Of a DNA stretch of 64,000 bases, positions 24,409-37,100 are shown in pieces. Every line of letters begins with the position of its first letter. Position 1 is the stretch's first letter. Both the position numbers and the translations under genes were made by a program. Source of the stretch: Chionis minor (taxonomy: Eukaryota; Chordata; Aves; Charadriiformes; Chionididae); assembly GCA_013398295.1 (NCBI GenBank), contig VZSF01006713.1, positions 354,471-418,470 on the forward strand, read 5' to 3'. Under the pieces are notes generated by a model. It was not told the DNA's origin. It made no database searches and was given only the letters and a program-made list of their open reading frames with translations.

Positions 24409-25320
24409 ATCATAGAATCACATCTTTATAGAACAGTTTAGCTTGAGTGGAAACTTTGGAGGTCATGTGCTTCAACCTTCTGCTTAAATGATGCTAACAC
24501 CAGGGCAAATGGCTTAGACCCATCTCCTGGGAAACTTCAAAGATCTCTAGAAGTAGAAACTCCGCATCATCTCAGAGCAGCTCATGCTATTTTTTATTAC
24601 TTGCTATCTGAAGAATTTTTCTTGTATCTAACTGGAATCTTCCTTGCTGCAAACTGCAACTGCCAGTATTTCCTGTTCACTGTGCTCTTCCAAGAAGAGT
24701 CCAGCTTTGTCTTCTTATTCTAAGAATGGTCAGTCTAATACCTTTCCATTAACTGAAGACAGCCATTAATACTTGCCTTTAGCCTTCTCTTCACCAGGCT
24801 GAGAAAGCAAACTCTTCTAGGTTTTATGTGACATGCTCAATCCATGACCATCCTAGTGGCCTTCTGCTGCATTCACTCTAGTTTGTCCACGTGTTTTTTT
24901 GTACTGAGGACCCCAAAAGTAGACACAGCATTCCAGATGCTATCTCACAAATATCACACAGAGAAGCATAATCACTTTCCTCAATCTTCTAGCTCCAACC
25001 TTACAAATGCAGCTGAATATGTGACTAGTCTTTGCTGTCACAAGGGTTCTTTGCTGACTTATATGAACCATGCTATTCATATTGATGCCCTGCTTCTTTT
25101 CTGTAAAGCTGCTTTCTAGCCAATTAGCAGCTTCCAGATTAGATTTTCACATGAGATAATCCTACACCAGGAGCAAGACTTTGTATCTGACTTTGCTGAA
25201 CTTCTTAGCAGCCCATTTCCGTAGCCTGTTGAGAATCCCCTAAATGAGAGCCCTGCCCTTCAGCATACTGACTACTTGCTGAGTTGAGCAGAGCTAATGT
25301 TAGGTCAAACTGCCCAGGGC
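24409..25320 (-). mobile_element. Old CR1 LINE relic
   Basis: The minus-strand tail begins at 24409 (AATCATAGAATCACATC on the plus strand). Moving rightward the plus strand shows, in antisense, the CR1 ORF2 C-terminal blocks: CTTCTCTTCACCAGGCTGA (24785), the GACCATCCTAGTGGCCTTC block (24846) and CTGAGGACCCCAAAAGTAGA (24904). Further reverse transcriptase sequence continues to about 25320. It is heavily diverged with many indels and no open frame of note, so it is one of the older insertions here. Confidence 0.8.
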
Positions 25321-27436
25321 CGTCTAACAGAAACTAGAATACATCACACACAGTAAGGAAGGTTTTTTGTTTGTTTTGGTTTATCTTTTAATGAGCTTAA
25401 TACTTGAAAATACAGCTTGCAGGTCAGATAAGCCTTCGGAGGGCCCATCTCAAACCTTCTGTTATTTCACACTTCTTCCAGATTCATTTTATCTGAATAA
25501 TTCTACTGTTTTATTATATATTTGCTAACTGGGACCAAAACATTTTTCAAAAGATACCCTCTGGGTGAAGATGAGGGAAGCCTGACAATGAAATGCCTCC
25601 CTCGCTTAGTGTTCAGAATTAGAGATTCTTTGTAAAAAACACTTCCATCTCCTAGAATATGGTATCCAACAAAAGCTCCTTATAAACAGGATGGTATGTA
25701 ACTAACTTTGTTGCAGGGGGAAGGACTGAAGAATTTGAAAAGCTGGGCACTCGAGTACCCCTTACCCATCTTGTAACTGGGAATCCAACTTGTTCTGTTT
25801 GTGTCTAGAACTGCCTAGAATGTCCAAGCAGAAAACCTTAAGTACTTTGAAGCTGATGATTTGATTTCCCTTTGTTTCAGGTCACACCGTTACAAGAGTC
25901 TTTAGGCATTTTTCCCTCTCAGTATTCATGTTTTTTGTTGTTCAATTGTCTTAGTTGCATTTAGGTAAAAAAATGTGGATCATAGATGAACCCAAATATA
26001 AATGTTAGGCATGAACCACATATTAATATAACTGTAACTGATTAACATTAGACTTATTCCTTCCCCTCTTTCACCATTTTATTTCATGTTTAGTTTCACC
26101 AGTGTCTCTTTTGCTCCCCATTCTATAAATCTTATTTCTTTTCTTCTGTATTTTTCTTGTCTCCAAATGTAATTGTTGTATGTTACATGAATTTCTCTCA
26201 TACATAGAACTCATAATCATAGCTTGTTTTTTCTCACTCAGACTGTTTGATGTTTGAAAGCGTATATACACACCTGATCTGGAACATTTTAGAAGTTAGT
26301 AGCAATCATTCATTGTCAAGTTAACAGGAAAATGTAGTTACTCTGAATGTCCATGAGTTCACTCATCAAAGAGTGGGGATGCTGGCAGAATTCTAATCTT
26401 ATTTCATAAATTCCAGGAGCTCTGTTTCTTAACTGTCCTTTAAGTTCTTCTTGCAGTTCTGCATGGCATGCAGTGCAAGTTTCTTAAGGTTATTTGCTGT
26501 CAGTATAATAGCAATACAGGGAGATGGCAGAAGAGATTTTGCACATTTTACAACTATATGAAGTCCAATTGCAATCCTGATGGGGTGGATAACAGGACTG
26601 TGCCTGTGTGCACACCCACTGCTCTTGGTAATTCCTAGAGTGGTCCAGGACCTCACCAGCCAGTTACCTGCAGATATGAGTTAATGGACTGGCTTGAGAC
26701 AATAAACAGACTTGGAGCTAGGTAAGTGAATGGACCTTCCTATTCAGTATTTCGCTCATTGTTACAGCAGCCCTGCAGGGGATAATACTGGGCAGTTCTA
26801 GAATTTCCCCCATGCAGCTCCTGCTGTGCCCAGCTCAATGTTTGTGCCTAAATATCATCTTCTAAAAGGAGTGGCCCAAATAGTAATCTTTTGTATTCTA
26901 TAAATACAATTCTGTATTTTGGAATAGTGATAATGCTTCATTACCACTAAAAACCAAGGTGTGTAGAGCTTAATTGGGCTTTAAATATTCAGGGTCGAAG
27001 AGTTCTGATGTTCCTTCAGTCAGACTTCTCTCATCAGCTCTATAAATGATTTGTTCTATTATGCTGGAAAATATGGTGATCTTATATTCCTCACATTTAG
27101 TTCTTTTAGCAACAAGAAAAACATTAATCTTCATAGTTAAAAATTCCTTAAATAAAAAAAAATGTGTCTCACTGAAATTTATTCTCATTCCAGCTGTTTT
27201 CCTTAAGATGTTTGGTCACAAAAGAGCACATACATCATGTGTAAAACATCTGTCACAGAAAGTGTTTTGTGATGACAGAGTGTTTATATAAAAGTCAGAA
27301 AATTACATGTGATTTTACTTGTATTATATGAACTATCTTTTAATATTTAATGTTGTATATAATATGTAATCTGAATCAACTTGAAATAATGGTATACTTG
27401 TGATTTAGTCTTGGAAGTATTCTGTGTATTTCAAAG

Positions 27437-27638
27437 AGATCAAAGTGTGCTGGAGGCAGGTGTTGTCTGGTACTTGTTGCAGTATGAAGAAAGCAGCATG
27501 TGCTTAATTCACTTCTCTGTAAATAGGCTTTTAGAATCATCTGAGATACACCGGAGTACCCGAGACGTATGCCAGTATCTGACAGATACAATACAGAAAA
27601 TATGGGAAACCCAGGTCCTTCTGGAGCAGCACCTAGTG
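27437..27638 (+). other. Exon-like open frame, unrecognised
   Basis: A plus-strand frame open from 27411 to 27656 has a balanced protein-like composition. It includes CpG-containing codons, unusual in this AT-rich region (ACACCGGAGTACCCGAGACG near 27548). An acceptor-like TTTCAAAG precedes 27437 and a GTGAGG donor-like site follows 27638. The frame contains VLEAGVVWYLLQY and ends EQHLVVRRNA. I do not recognise the family. It could be a chance frame, a pseudogene piece or an exon of a gene whose other exons lie outside the window. Confidence 0.2.
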
Positions 27639-30550
27639 GTGAGGAGGAATGCTTAAGGGCATTTCAAATGATATCAGATACCTCTCTTTTGTCAAATAAA
27701 CTGTATTCAGTTGTGCATTTTCTGTGTGCCATCATATAATTTGATCAGACTTGAAAGGATGCTAAAGATTAGATCACAATTAATAAAGTTTAGTAACTTA
27801 TTTATTGACGTATTAACTCTTTTCCTAGGTCTAGAAGTAGGCAAAAAAATATTGCTTTCATTTATAGCTCAGAAAGGTCCATATAAAGATGACCTTTAAG
27901 ATCAGTTTTAAACAGCTCAATGAGGAAAACATGCATTTATCATTATTTAAAAAAAAGAAAAAAACAAACCTAAAAGAAAATAAGAACAAGACCAGAACAA
28001 TATGAAATAAAATGGAAAATTGATATGATTAATTTACCTTGATTTTTCTCCACCATTATACCTAATAAACAAAAATAAATAAGAAATTTCCTCGTGTTTA
28101 ACCATAAACCTTCATAAAAGTCGGAAACAATTTTTTTGTATGTGTTCAGTTTTTGTTCAAATTTTGCAGCTATTTGTTGCAGGTCACTTGTCATCTCTCC
28201 CCAGAGTTATGAAATACATTTTAATTGTGTAATTTTTCTAGAAGGGGTGTTAATAATGCTTATGGTCATACCGTGTATATGATTTTACTGTTCTGTGTGA
28301 CTGCAGTACTCCTACACTACCAAGTATGCACACTTCCTACAAGGTACGAATGAGTTTTCCATCTTCTTTTTCACAGTAGATGCTCTCCACATGAAGGTAC
28401 CATGAAGTTTTAAGCTACGATTAACCTTCTTGAGAACAGTCATACTGTTTTTCAGTGACAGAAAAATTGTAATGATATTTCATTAATCCTATGAGGAAAT
28501 CTTGAGCAAATTTCCAAAACCAACCAAGCGTTCATATCCTGGTAGAGGGGATGTTTAGTACAGGGCTGGTTGCTCTTTCCATTTCTTTGTCCAGTTCATC
28601 AATAGATGGCAGCAAATAGCTCTTTTACCTCTGATCTCTGGCCCAGAGGGTTACACACATTTATTTAGTGTTCTTTTCTATTTCTGCATTTCTTTCTAAA
28701 AAGGTCATGTGTGTGACTGTGTGTGACATTGCTGTTACACTACAGAACATACATAACTTAAGGAGGTAACCTCTTCACCAGGTCCTTGCTGGGGAGAATT
28801 CATTGGGTTTCACCTAAACTGTAAACAGTTCCTGCCAAATACAAGTTAGCAATGTGTACATATCTTGTACACAGAAATTCATTGAAATAACAGAATCACA
28901 GATATAAATATTCCATATTTAAGTTAACTATTTTTAAGTAGCCACAAAAATCAGGCCCTAAAATCAAGGTTCCAATATATTCCTTTGGTAATGTTTTTCT
29001 TTTATTCCTCAGTTTCAGGTTCTGAAAAATATTTTGCTCCACTTAGACATTTCCAGTATTCCTTGTGCAGCTTGTCCTAGAAAAGCCCCTGATGCCTAGT
29101 CAGTCCGGATAGAAAGGTTGTGTAGTTATCTCTGAGGGAAAAAGTGCTTTCTAAAACTGTAGAAAATCTTGGCAGATTCCACTGTATGTACTCAGAAGTA
29201 CTTTTTCATTTCCTACAAGTGCGTCTTGAAAAGATTTTGCTTTCAAACTTTGGCACTTCCTCTCTTTTTTTTTAAAAAAAAAGTAAAAAAGAAAGAAGTG
29301 AAAGTAGACATCAAAATCCAAAGCCCAAATGCCTCCCTGCCCCCAGTATTACACAGAGAAATTAGTGAAAGGTATAGTAGAAAAACTTTGCTCAAGCTCC
29401 AGTGAAATCACCTCTGACTTTAGAACAAGTACAGATATTTTAAGCACAAGGGGTACCTGTTTAAGAAAGTAAAAACTTGTAGAAAACTAAACCTTTAGTT
29501 AAGGTTGACTACAATATTTCAAAACTTTATATTTAAATACTATCGTACAAATTAAAATAATTAATTATTAAAGATTAAACACACAACTAATACAGTAATG
29601 CCTAAGAAAATCCAAGAAAACTGAGATGAATCATTAGAATATATTCAGAAAACTTTGCTGAAAATCTCCTCTGCAATCAGTTTGCTAATACCTAAGCTAA
29701 CAACACTTTGTTGACCTCACACTTCAGTAAGACTGCTCTTCATCACAGTGCGTTGCCATGATGATACTCTCAGGATATAAAAAGTAGATGGTAAGAGATT
29801 AATAGATAGATAAAAATATTTTAATGCAGTGTATATTAGAAAATGAAATGAAAAAGAAAAAATATGTTAAAATATTAGCTTTTGTATCACCTCTACATAA
29901 CAAAAATAGATAATTCCCCTCAATTGAGAACCAGGGGCTAGACTTAGTCTAATAAGAAAGGACAACTGGAAGAAATGCTGAGTGTTCATGTGAGATCTCA
30001 TTTTCTTTGAGGACTTCATTTACTAGCTTAATATATCCCAATAAAGTGAAAAATACATGAATCATACTTTTTCTTTCCCAGAAAGTTATTTTATTTCTTT
30101 TTAAATTTATGGGGTTTTTTTTCTATTAGGAATCTGATTTCAGTTTGGTTGGTTCTGGAAAAAAAAAGAGGTAAGATTTAATCCCAACAAAGGTAGGTAT
30201 GACATAAGAAAAGAAGAGGGAAAAAAAATCAGAATATATGACAGTGCACCATTTAAAATAGTCTTCCAATGATATATGTTAAAAATGCATTTAAACAATT
30301 ACCGATGTGAAATGAGTCTAACACAGGTTGTGTAATTTATTAAGTCTGGCAGTGCTCAGTTACTTACTTAAGCCAATAAAGTTATTGAAATTTGGAAAGG
30401 AAAATAAAAGTTTCTCTTCATTTACTCAAGATATCCTTCATTTGTTATTAGAGTTTTAATTTATACATACTGCAATTTTAAGAAAATTAATTTTCTACAC
30501 TAGTCACAATTTCCTCTTTGGAGATTTAACATGTCGTATGTGAGATGGAT

Positions 30551-30756
30551 TATAAAAGGTCACATTTTACTGCTCATCTTGAGCCAATGTTGTGATGGAA
30601 TTGAAAAACATGATGTTCAAAATTCAAGCCACTAGACTTTCTGTCCTTGCTACATTACCTGTGACAGAACAAGGATGTTGCCAGCGTAACGCGCACTGTT
30701 GTATGAAGTCAGTCAGGATGAATTGCCAGTGACCAGTCCATTACTGTCTGGTAAGT
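30551..30756 (+). other. Candidate promoter plus first exon
   Basis: TATAAAAGG at 30551 is followed about 44 bases later by an ATG (30595) opening a 45-codon cysteine-containing frame that stops at 30730-30732. A consensus-like donor CTG|GTAAGT sits at 30750/30751. A small CpG cluster (AGCGTAACGCGCAC) lies at about 30682-30695. The combination fits a short non-coding or small-peptide first exon, but each element can arise by chance. No known gene is recognised. Confidence 0.2.
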
Positions 30757-31933
30757 TTGTTTTTCTGTTCTCTTAAATTGTGGTGTATTAATTATTTTTT
30801 GAGAAAATATGTGAAAATCCATCATATTATTAGGCAAATGAACGTATTTCATTATTGCAAAGTTCAAGGGTAGACAACATAGATATTATATAAATCATGA
30901 ACAATGTTGTTTTAATATTTCTGTGTAGTGCTATCCAGCATGAAAATAATATAACTTAATGTCTGTTCCCAGGAAAGATAAAAATATTTCTTTATTAATA
31001 TTTTTTCCTGTAAGAAAGAACACTATTTTTGGGGGGTTCAGCTGTACAATTAACATTGTACTGTAAAATATTTAAAATGTAAGGAAAGTGAGAGATTAAG
31101 ATCTAGCGTAAGGTATATAACTTATCTAGAGCATTCAGTAGAAGTTGTTCATTATTTTTGTTTTGGCAGTCATTGAACACTGCATGCATTTTCAGTTGAA
31201 GGAGTTGCATTGCTATATTTTAAAATAAAACCGAGGAAGGAATGTCGGGTTTACTATGCCTAAATTCTTTCTGTGATTCAGTACTGAAAATGCAAAAATG
31301 ACTTCATGAGAACTTTACGCTTACCCATGTTTGGGCTTCATGCCTTACTTTGAGATAAACCAACTTGAAACTTAATTTGTTTTGTTTGGTCACAGCCTCA
31401 GGAACTGACACAAAAGACTACAAGGCAGTAGCAGAGGTCTATTTCCCTGGGTACAGCTGTATACAAGATACTTCAGCTACTGCTTAGTGATACACTGAGG
31501 AAGTCTCTTTCTGGTTAACTAAACCAGTTTACTTCCATTCTGAAGCTATGACACCTACAGATATTCTACCGCACGGCACTGTGACCCCTATGGCATCACA
31601 GCACTAAGAGGGGCAGGGATGGTCACTCTCAAGGGGCAAGGGTTCCTTGGCTGGTTGAAAGCAGCTTGGAGTCATTTGGAGCCCTTTGGAGCCATTCCCT
31701 CCCCACTCCTGCACCCATGAATCTCTTGTCTGCTTCTAGTAAATTGTTTCCTATTTTTGAGGCTTCTGAAAGTACTTGTGATGTGACAGCCTCTATGTGA
31801 AGCTGAAGATGGTGAGTCTCAGGACCCATGGCCATTAACCTTCCTGGTCTGCTAAAGCAAGGCTGCTATGATCCCCTGACCCTAGGTCCAGCTAATGGCA
31901 AGGCTGAGCAGGTATCCCTTGGGTACGTGCAAG

Positions 31934-31950
31934 CACACACACACACGCAC
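31934..31950. repeat. (CA)n microsatellite
   Basis: Six to seven CA units, interrupted by one G. Confidence 0.85.
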
Positions 31951-32322
31951 AAACAACCAACCAGCACTAAAATACGCAGTACAAATACCCTGATCTTGTT
32001 TTTACTTGCCCTTTTCAGTGTAAAAGTAGGACAAGAGGAAAGAAAAGTAACAAGGGAACAAAGCAGAGAGCCCAAAAAGACGGGCTAGGGTATGAAAAAA
32101 ACGCCCACCAAGTGTAATGATGTGCTCCACTGCCAACCTGACCTTTATTTTCAGTACTTCTGTCCAAGCAATAATCACTGGTGGTGGTCACAATGGATGC
32201 AGCTGGTCATGATGGCTGCATCCAGCTCTATGTGGATTCAGAGTAGACAGATAACAACACAATAGCCAAGGGCTACTTGAGCAATGCACCCACACAGCCG
32301 TAGTACCGATACTGTGGTCAAT

Positions 32323-32330
32323 ATGCAAAT
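32323..32330 (+). promoter_or_regulatory. Octamer (POU-factor) motif in the LTR promoter
   Basis: A perfect ATGCAAAT lies 30 bases upstream of the TATATA element. In vertebrates this is the Oct/POU recognition site. Use by this LTR is inferred only. Confidence 0.45.
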
Positions 32331-32807
32331 ATGCCTGTAAGTCAATCGTCTTACCCCTGTATATAGTGAACAGCTCAAGAGCCCTTTGAGCTCTCCTGCA
32401 CAGCAGCGGGCTGCAAGCCAGTATCTCCCCTTGAGTAGGGACACCTCTCAAGGTTTCTTCTCGAGATTCAGAGATTCCTTGCCACAACAGATCCTTGATA
32501 AGCAACTAATAGCATGCTAAGCTTTGAAATAAAGGGTTGATTGTGCATATATAATCCTTTAGACATAAACTGTTGGCCAAGTCTGAGACTAGGATTGGAT
32601 CCAGCTGTACCTAGACTCCTCTCTGAGAAGGAGTTTAGAAAGCAAGGGGGTCCTCTCCGAACCTTGTGATTCAATGGGGGGATTTCTGTGAGAGTTCTGT
32701 CTTACCCTGTCCTCTATGGAGTAATAACCAAGTGCGCCTTGTCATTGAATCTTGTTAAAATACAGTCACATTTACTATCAGACTTTGTTAAATTGCTGTT
32801 TTATATC

Positions 32808-32813
32808 AATAAA
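32808..32813 (+). terminator. AATAAA polyadenylation signal of the 32113 LTR
   Basis: AATAAA is followed by a TATATTATTG context and a GTGAG-containing stretch before the LTR end. Confidence 0.6.
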
Positions 32814-32869
32814 TATATTATTGCTTCTCTCTTGTGAGTGAAGTGCATCACTGCTTCCATGACACCAAG

Positions 32870-33600
32870 GAAGGGTCAGAGCTGAACAGAGCAAAGGCAG
32901 AAGCAGAACTGAAGCAGAATCATCACAACATGAGATGATCTGAGAAGACAAACTCTAGTAAAACCAGAAGCTATCACTTTAAAAAAGCATCCTCTTGCAT
33001 TCTCAGCTGGACAAACTATTCAGTTATTGAGACTCTCTATGCAAATGGCCATTCAATTGGCTCTTTAAAATATTGTGATTGCATGACCATACCAGTAGGA
33101 ACGACTTTAAATTCTGTGATTTAGTTTTCAGAAATGTGTCCCTTTGTGCAAGTGTTTATCTTTAGTTTCTGAAACCAATTTATTTCTTTAAATACTTTTT
33201 GCTGTTCACAAGGGTCTTCATCCTTACTTTTTGTGTTACCATGTGTCAGGATTATACCTTCATCACAGATTTCTGTCTGGGAAACTAATAAAAAAAGTAA
33301 TTTTGCAGCATGGTACAAGTTGAAAGTGGCCCTCTTCCAAGAGCACCATAAGCTTTAGCAGATGTTGGTCAGACTGTACTAAATGTGTCGGCAACTTTAG
33401 GAATCTCAGAACTCTTCAGTGAATGACCATAGACTGCTTCTTTCGGATGCATGGTTTGTTGAGGTTTTTTATTTTATTTTATTTGAAAAAATAACTCAGA
33501 CTCATGTGAGTGTTAGAGAGAATATGCAAAACTGCTGCAATAAGCAGGAACTCAATTTCATTGTGCACAATGGTACAAAGTGTCAGAAAGTAGAGAGGGC
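32870..33600. other. Single-copy spacer
   Basis: No gene or repeat is recognised. Confidence 0.4.
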
Positions 33601-33852
33601 CAGCTCTCTAATGGATGAGGAGTAGAGTGCAATAACATGCCAAGAGGGCCTTGACAGCCACAATACTGTCCTACAGTACCTAAGCAGAGCAGAAGCAGAG
33701 CAGGCCCAGGTGCAGCAACCAGGTTCAACAAAGAGTCCAGATCACCAAGTAAATTCATAGTGATAGGACAGATCTGAGGTCAAGCCACAAGATCAGTCAG
33801 GTCAGGGTCAGAATCAGTCAGACACACTCCACTGATTAGAAGGTTGGCCCGT
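33601..33852. other. Unassigned GC-richer segment with direct repeat
   Basis: Composition is richer in G and C than the flanks. A motif near 33760-33783 (TGATAGGACAGATCTGAGGT) recurs imperfectly at 33853-33876 (TGACAAGACAGATACGAGGT), 93 bases apart. It may be part of an unrecognised mobile element adjoining the CR1. Confidence 0.3.
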
Positions 33853-34165
33853 GGTGACAAGACAGATACGAGGTCCAAAGAAATTAAGGGACTGGAACGT
33901 CTTTTGTATGAAGAGAACCTGAAAGAGCTGAGATTATTTAGCCTGGAAAGGGCTCTAGGGAATCTCATCAATGTGTATAAAAGCTTGATAGGAAGGAATG
34001 AAGAGAGAGACAGACTCTTCTCAGTAGTTCCCAGATAAAGGGCAACAAGTAATGGGCAGAAATTAATATGAAATTACACCTAAACACAAGAAAACAGTTT
34101 TTTACTGTGAGGTTGGACAGGCATTGGAGTAGGTTTGCCATGGAGGGTTGTCAAATCTTCACCTG
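33853..34165 (+). mobile_element. CR1 LINE fragment, ORF2 C-terminus
   Basis: The plus-strand frame reads GLERLLYEENLKELRLFSLE at 33889-33948, then NLINVYKSLIG, then RDRLFSVVPR up to 34035. These are the conserved blocks of the CR1 ORF2 C-terminus. Then comes the LNTRKQFFTVR-like block with frameshifts and the RHWSRFAMEG-like end near 34140. The tail is lost or unrecognisable after 34165. Confidence 0.85.
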
Positions 34166-37100
34166 TAGTGTGTCTGCCTGTTATATAGCTAAAACATAGA
34201 TCATTAAGAATTAATATTTTGAAAACATGTTAATAAATATAAATCCCTTTTATCATTATAAAAGATGTTATATTTGCCTCAGTGAAAGGATGTATATGAA
34301 AGGACAAAAAAAGATTAAAAGATACAGGAAAATTAAATGCAATAAAATACAGCAAGAAAAAATTAATAGTAACCTGCCTTTGAAAAAAAAAAGTGATAAT
34401 AAAAAGGAAAACTACATGGAAGAGAGGAATAAATTAATCTGTTTGTAACTATAGTTCATAGTAAGAATATCTTTTGTCATACTACATGTAATTAGTCTTT
34501 CATCATTTTCCATAAAGATTAATTTTTCTTAAGCCATGTTCTGAAGTTTTTATGTTAGAAACACAGTTTCTTAAAACACTTAAACTAAAATTTTACTTTA
34601 TTATTCTCTCATTTTATTTAGCAAATTTGTTACATAAAAGGGATTAAAAACCTGGTTTGATACACAGTGCAGAATAATGAATCATATTCAGTGTTATTGA
34701 CAATGTCACAGAATTTGCACTTCTGAGAGAGTGTAATATGTGAACTGCATGACCTCTAGGTACTGTTATTATTTGGTGTGATCTTACATTTAGTAATGAA
34801 GATAATGAACACATTTTAGGATAGTTTGAAATGAGTTTATAATAAAACTTAAGGCTGCAGGCCTCCAAAAAAAAAAGGATACTGTGCCCTATTACTTCCT
34901 CTAACCAACCCATTGAGAAAATGAAAAACAAAACAACAAAATAGTTGCCAGAAGAAAAACCCAAACCTGCAGAAAACATATCAACTTTCAAAAAAATCCC
35001 CAGACCACCCCAACAAAAAACAAACTAAACTCCCCAACACCAAAAAAACCCACTTCAATTTACTTTATATTTAGCTTTTAAATATTGTAAAGAATGTAAA
35101 AATCTATTTTATCATTCTTATGCGGAATCTTCTATAAGGATGCACACTGCTACAGTACTGCTACCTGAATGAAGAGGCAAATACTCTGACTAGTAATATT
35201 AAAAGGCACTAAAAGGTTTGTTTGCTGTATCAACACTCAAACCAGCAACTCAAAAACAACCACAATAAATCATTTCTCTGTATTCAGCATCTATCTTATT
35301 TCTATCTCCTGATACAAACTCTTTTCTTCTCTTACTTATACAATATTCATTATAGCAGTATATTAGAATTTGAAAGGATTTTACAATTATAAGAAAGTAT
35401 TATTTAGATAAAATGTTTTTAGGACTCAGGAATTATGACTCCTTGGATCAGAGGAGACATTAGAAGGACTCTAGCATCTAAATAACAAGAAATAATGGAA
35501 TATAAACTTATGTTTTTAATGCTTTTAAAAAAATCTGATTAATTATTTCCTTTTTATAATTTGTAGCACTGGATTGAGATCATCTATGCATAATTTTAAA
35601 AACTCCAAAACTGCTTATTAAATGTTCTAATTGTTCATTAAGCGTTTGCTAACTGTAGAACCAAGTAAAGACTGAAATTATAAGGAGTTCAAATGTGCAA
35701 ATCTATGTAATTACTTCTTAAATTTCATATTTTGTTCTGAACTTAATTCTCCAGTGTCTTTAATGAAAGTTAGTGGCACTTTGGGTTACCCTGTCTTACG
35801 TTTCTAAAAGTTAGCTGTTTGAAGCTTAGATAGTCATAAACTTGGTTTTAGTTAGTGGAGAGAAATGAACACCTCCAGCAGAAGATTCTTCTTACCATGA
35901 TCCAGCAAACATGAATAACACTTTAGATCCACCCATTTCTCCTCTGACTGTAAAGGGAGACTGTAGATAGCTTAGATTCAGACACATAGTTTTTCATTTT
36001 CTGAAGCTAAAGAGACATGAAAAAGAACTCTCAACCAAATAAAATAATAAAAAACCCAAGTTGTGTATGTGTGTATTTGTATGAGCATGTCAAAAACTTA
36101 AAGAGATTTGTTTGCTTATAACAGGAACTGTTTTTTGGAGGAAACCAAGGCACTTGCTGGAATAATATGTATAAGGACTACATTTATCTTTGAGCAATAA
36201 GAATTTGTCAGAAATTGAAAGAATGTTATTACCCCTAAAAGTCTGAAACAACCTTCCAATAAATTTAACAGAGAGCTTGTTAAAGACGCGTATCTTTCTA
36301 GAAGAGACGAAGAATTATTATTCATAATAATAGGGGGCTAAAATCATTGCTTGAGAGATTTTTTCCTGTTTCATACAGTTCCAGTGAGCTGCCCCAACAT
36401 TTTAAGATGTATTTCCAATGGTGTCACTGTAACTTCAGTCTTTAACTGCTGAGCAGGTAGGCAGCTAAGTCCTGCGTAAAAACTTTCCTCATTCACATAT
36501 TATTTATTCTCTCACTTCTCACCAGTAGTTCTACAGTAGGCTACATTTTTAGAAAAAAAACCTATTAGATTGGTTTCCTCAGTAAAATATCTTTAGGGAA
36601 AGGTGTTCTTTCATCTCTGTGATTAGTAACCTCATGCAAATTGCAAGTGACCCGATTAAAATTTTTGCATCTCTGTAAAGAGTTTCCAACCTTCTAACTT
36701 GCTATGAAATAAGTTGATCGACAAAAATTCTCTAAGACCATAATGGGTAGCAGTTGGAAAAAAGTGTACTTAAGGTACTGCAAGGAGAACTATCTCTATA
36801 AGATACGCTTAATCAACTTAGTTAATGTCCTTCTAATTAAAGCACAGAACAGGAACAATCAAAGCAAGACATCAGCATTTTTTTCTGATATGGTGGTGTT
36901 TGTGACTCTTTATTATAAACAACACCTTCAATAAAATTTAAGTTTTGCTCACAAATAGTATAATGCTATTTTTACAGCAATCAATTTAATTATGCCTTTT
37001 GAAATGTTGTTGGAAGTCTTGCATGAGGAATGTGGTGCTAAATGCTACTGAAGATAGAGTAAAATTCCAACCTTGCCTTTTCTCTTTCTTTTTTTTTTTT

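Larger units (their letters stand above)
25321..32107. other. AT-rich single-copy DNA with two weak exon-like patches
   Basis: No recognised gene. Two places look more structured than the background: an open frame with splice-like ends (27437-27638), and a TATA-plus-donor segment (30551-30756). A GC-richer, unassigned patch lies at about 31560-31925, ending at a CA repeat. Confidence 0.4.
32113..32864 (+). mobile_element. Complete solo LTR of a second ERV family
   Basis: A 752-base plus-strand LTR begins TGTAATGATG and ends CTTCCATGACA, with canonical TG...CA ends and a perfect CCAAG duplication. An octamer ATGCAAAT lies at 32323-32330 and a TATATA element at 32360-32365. AATAAA lies at 32808-32813, about 50 bases before the end. 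The sequence downstream of the TATA element is GC-richer and agrees with recalled avian LTR sequence (ACCTCTCAAGG, AATCCTTTAGACATAAAC). No flanking retroviral genes are present. Intact ends and signals suggest a fairly young insertion. Confidence 0.88.
32108..32869. repeat. 5-bp target duplication of the 32113 LTR
   Basis: CCAAG at 32108-32112 and 32865-32869 brackets the element. An extra shared A makes it ACCAAG if the terminal A is counted. Confidence 0.88.

Noticed and set aside
34227..34448. 73-codon lysine-rich frame
   Set aside because: It follows from A-rich low-complexity DNA.
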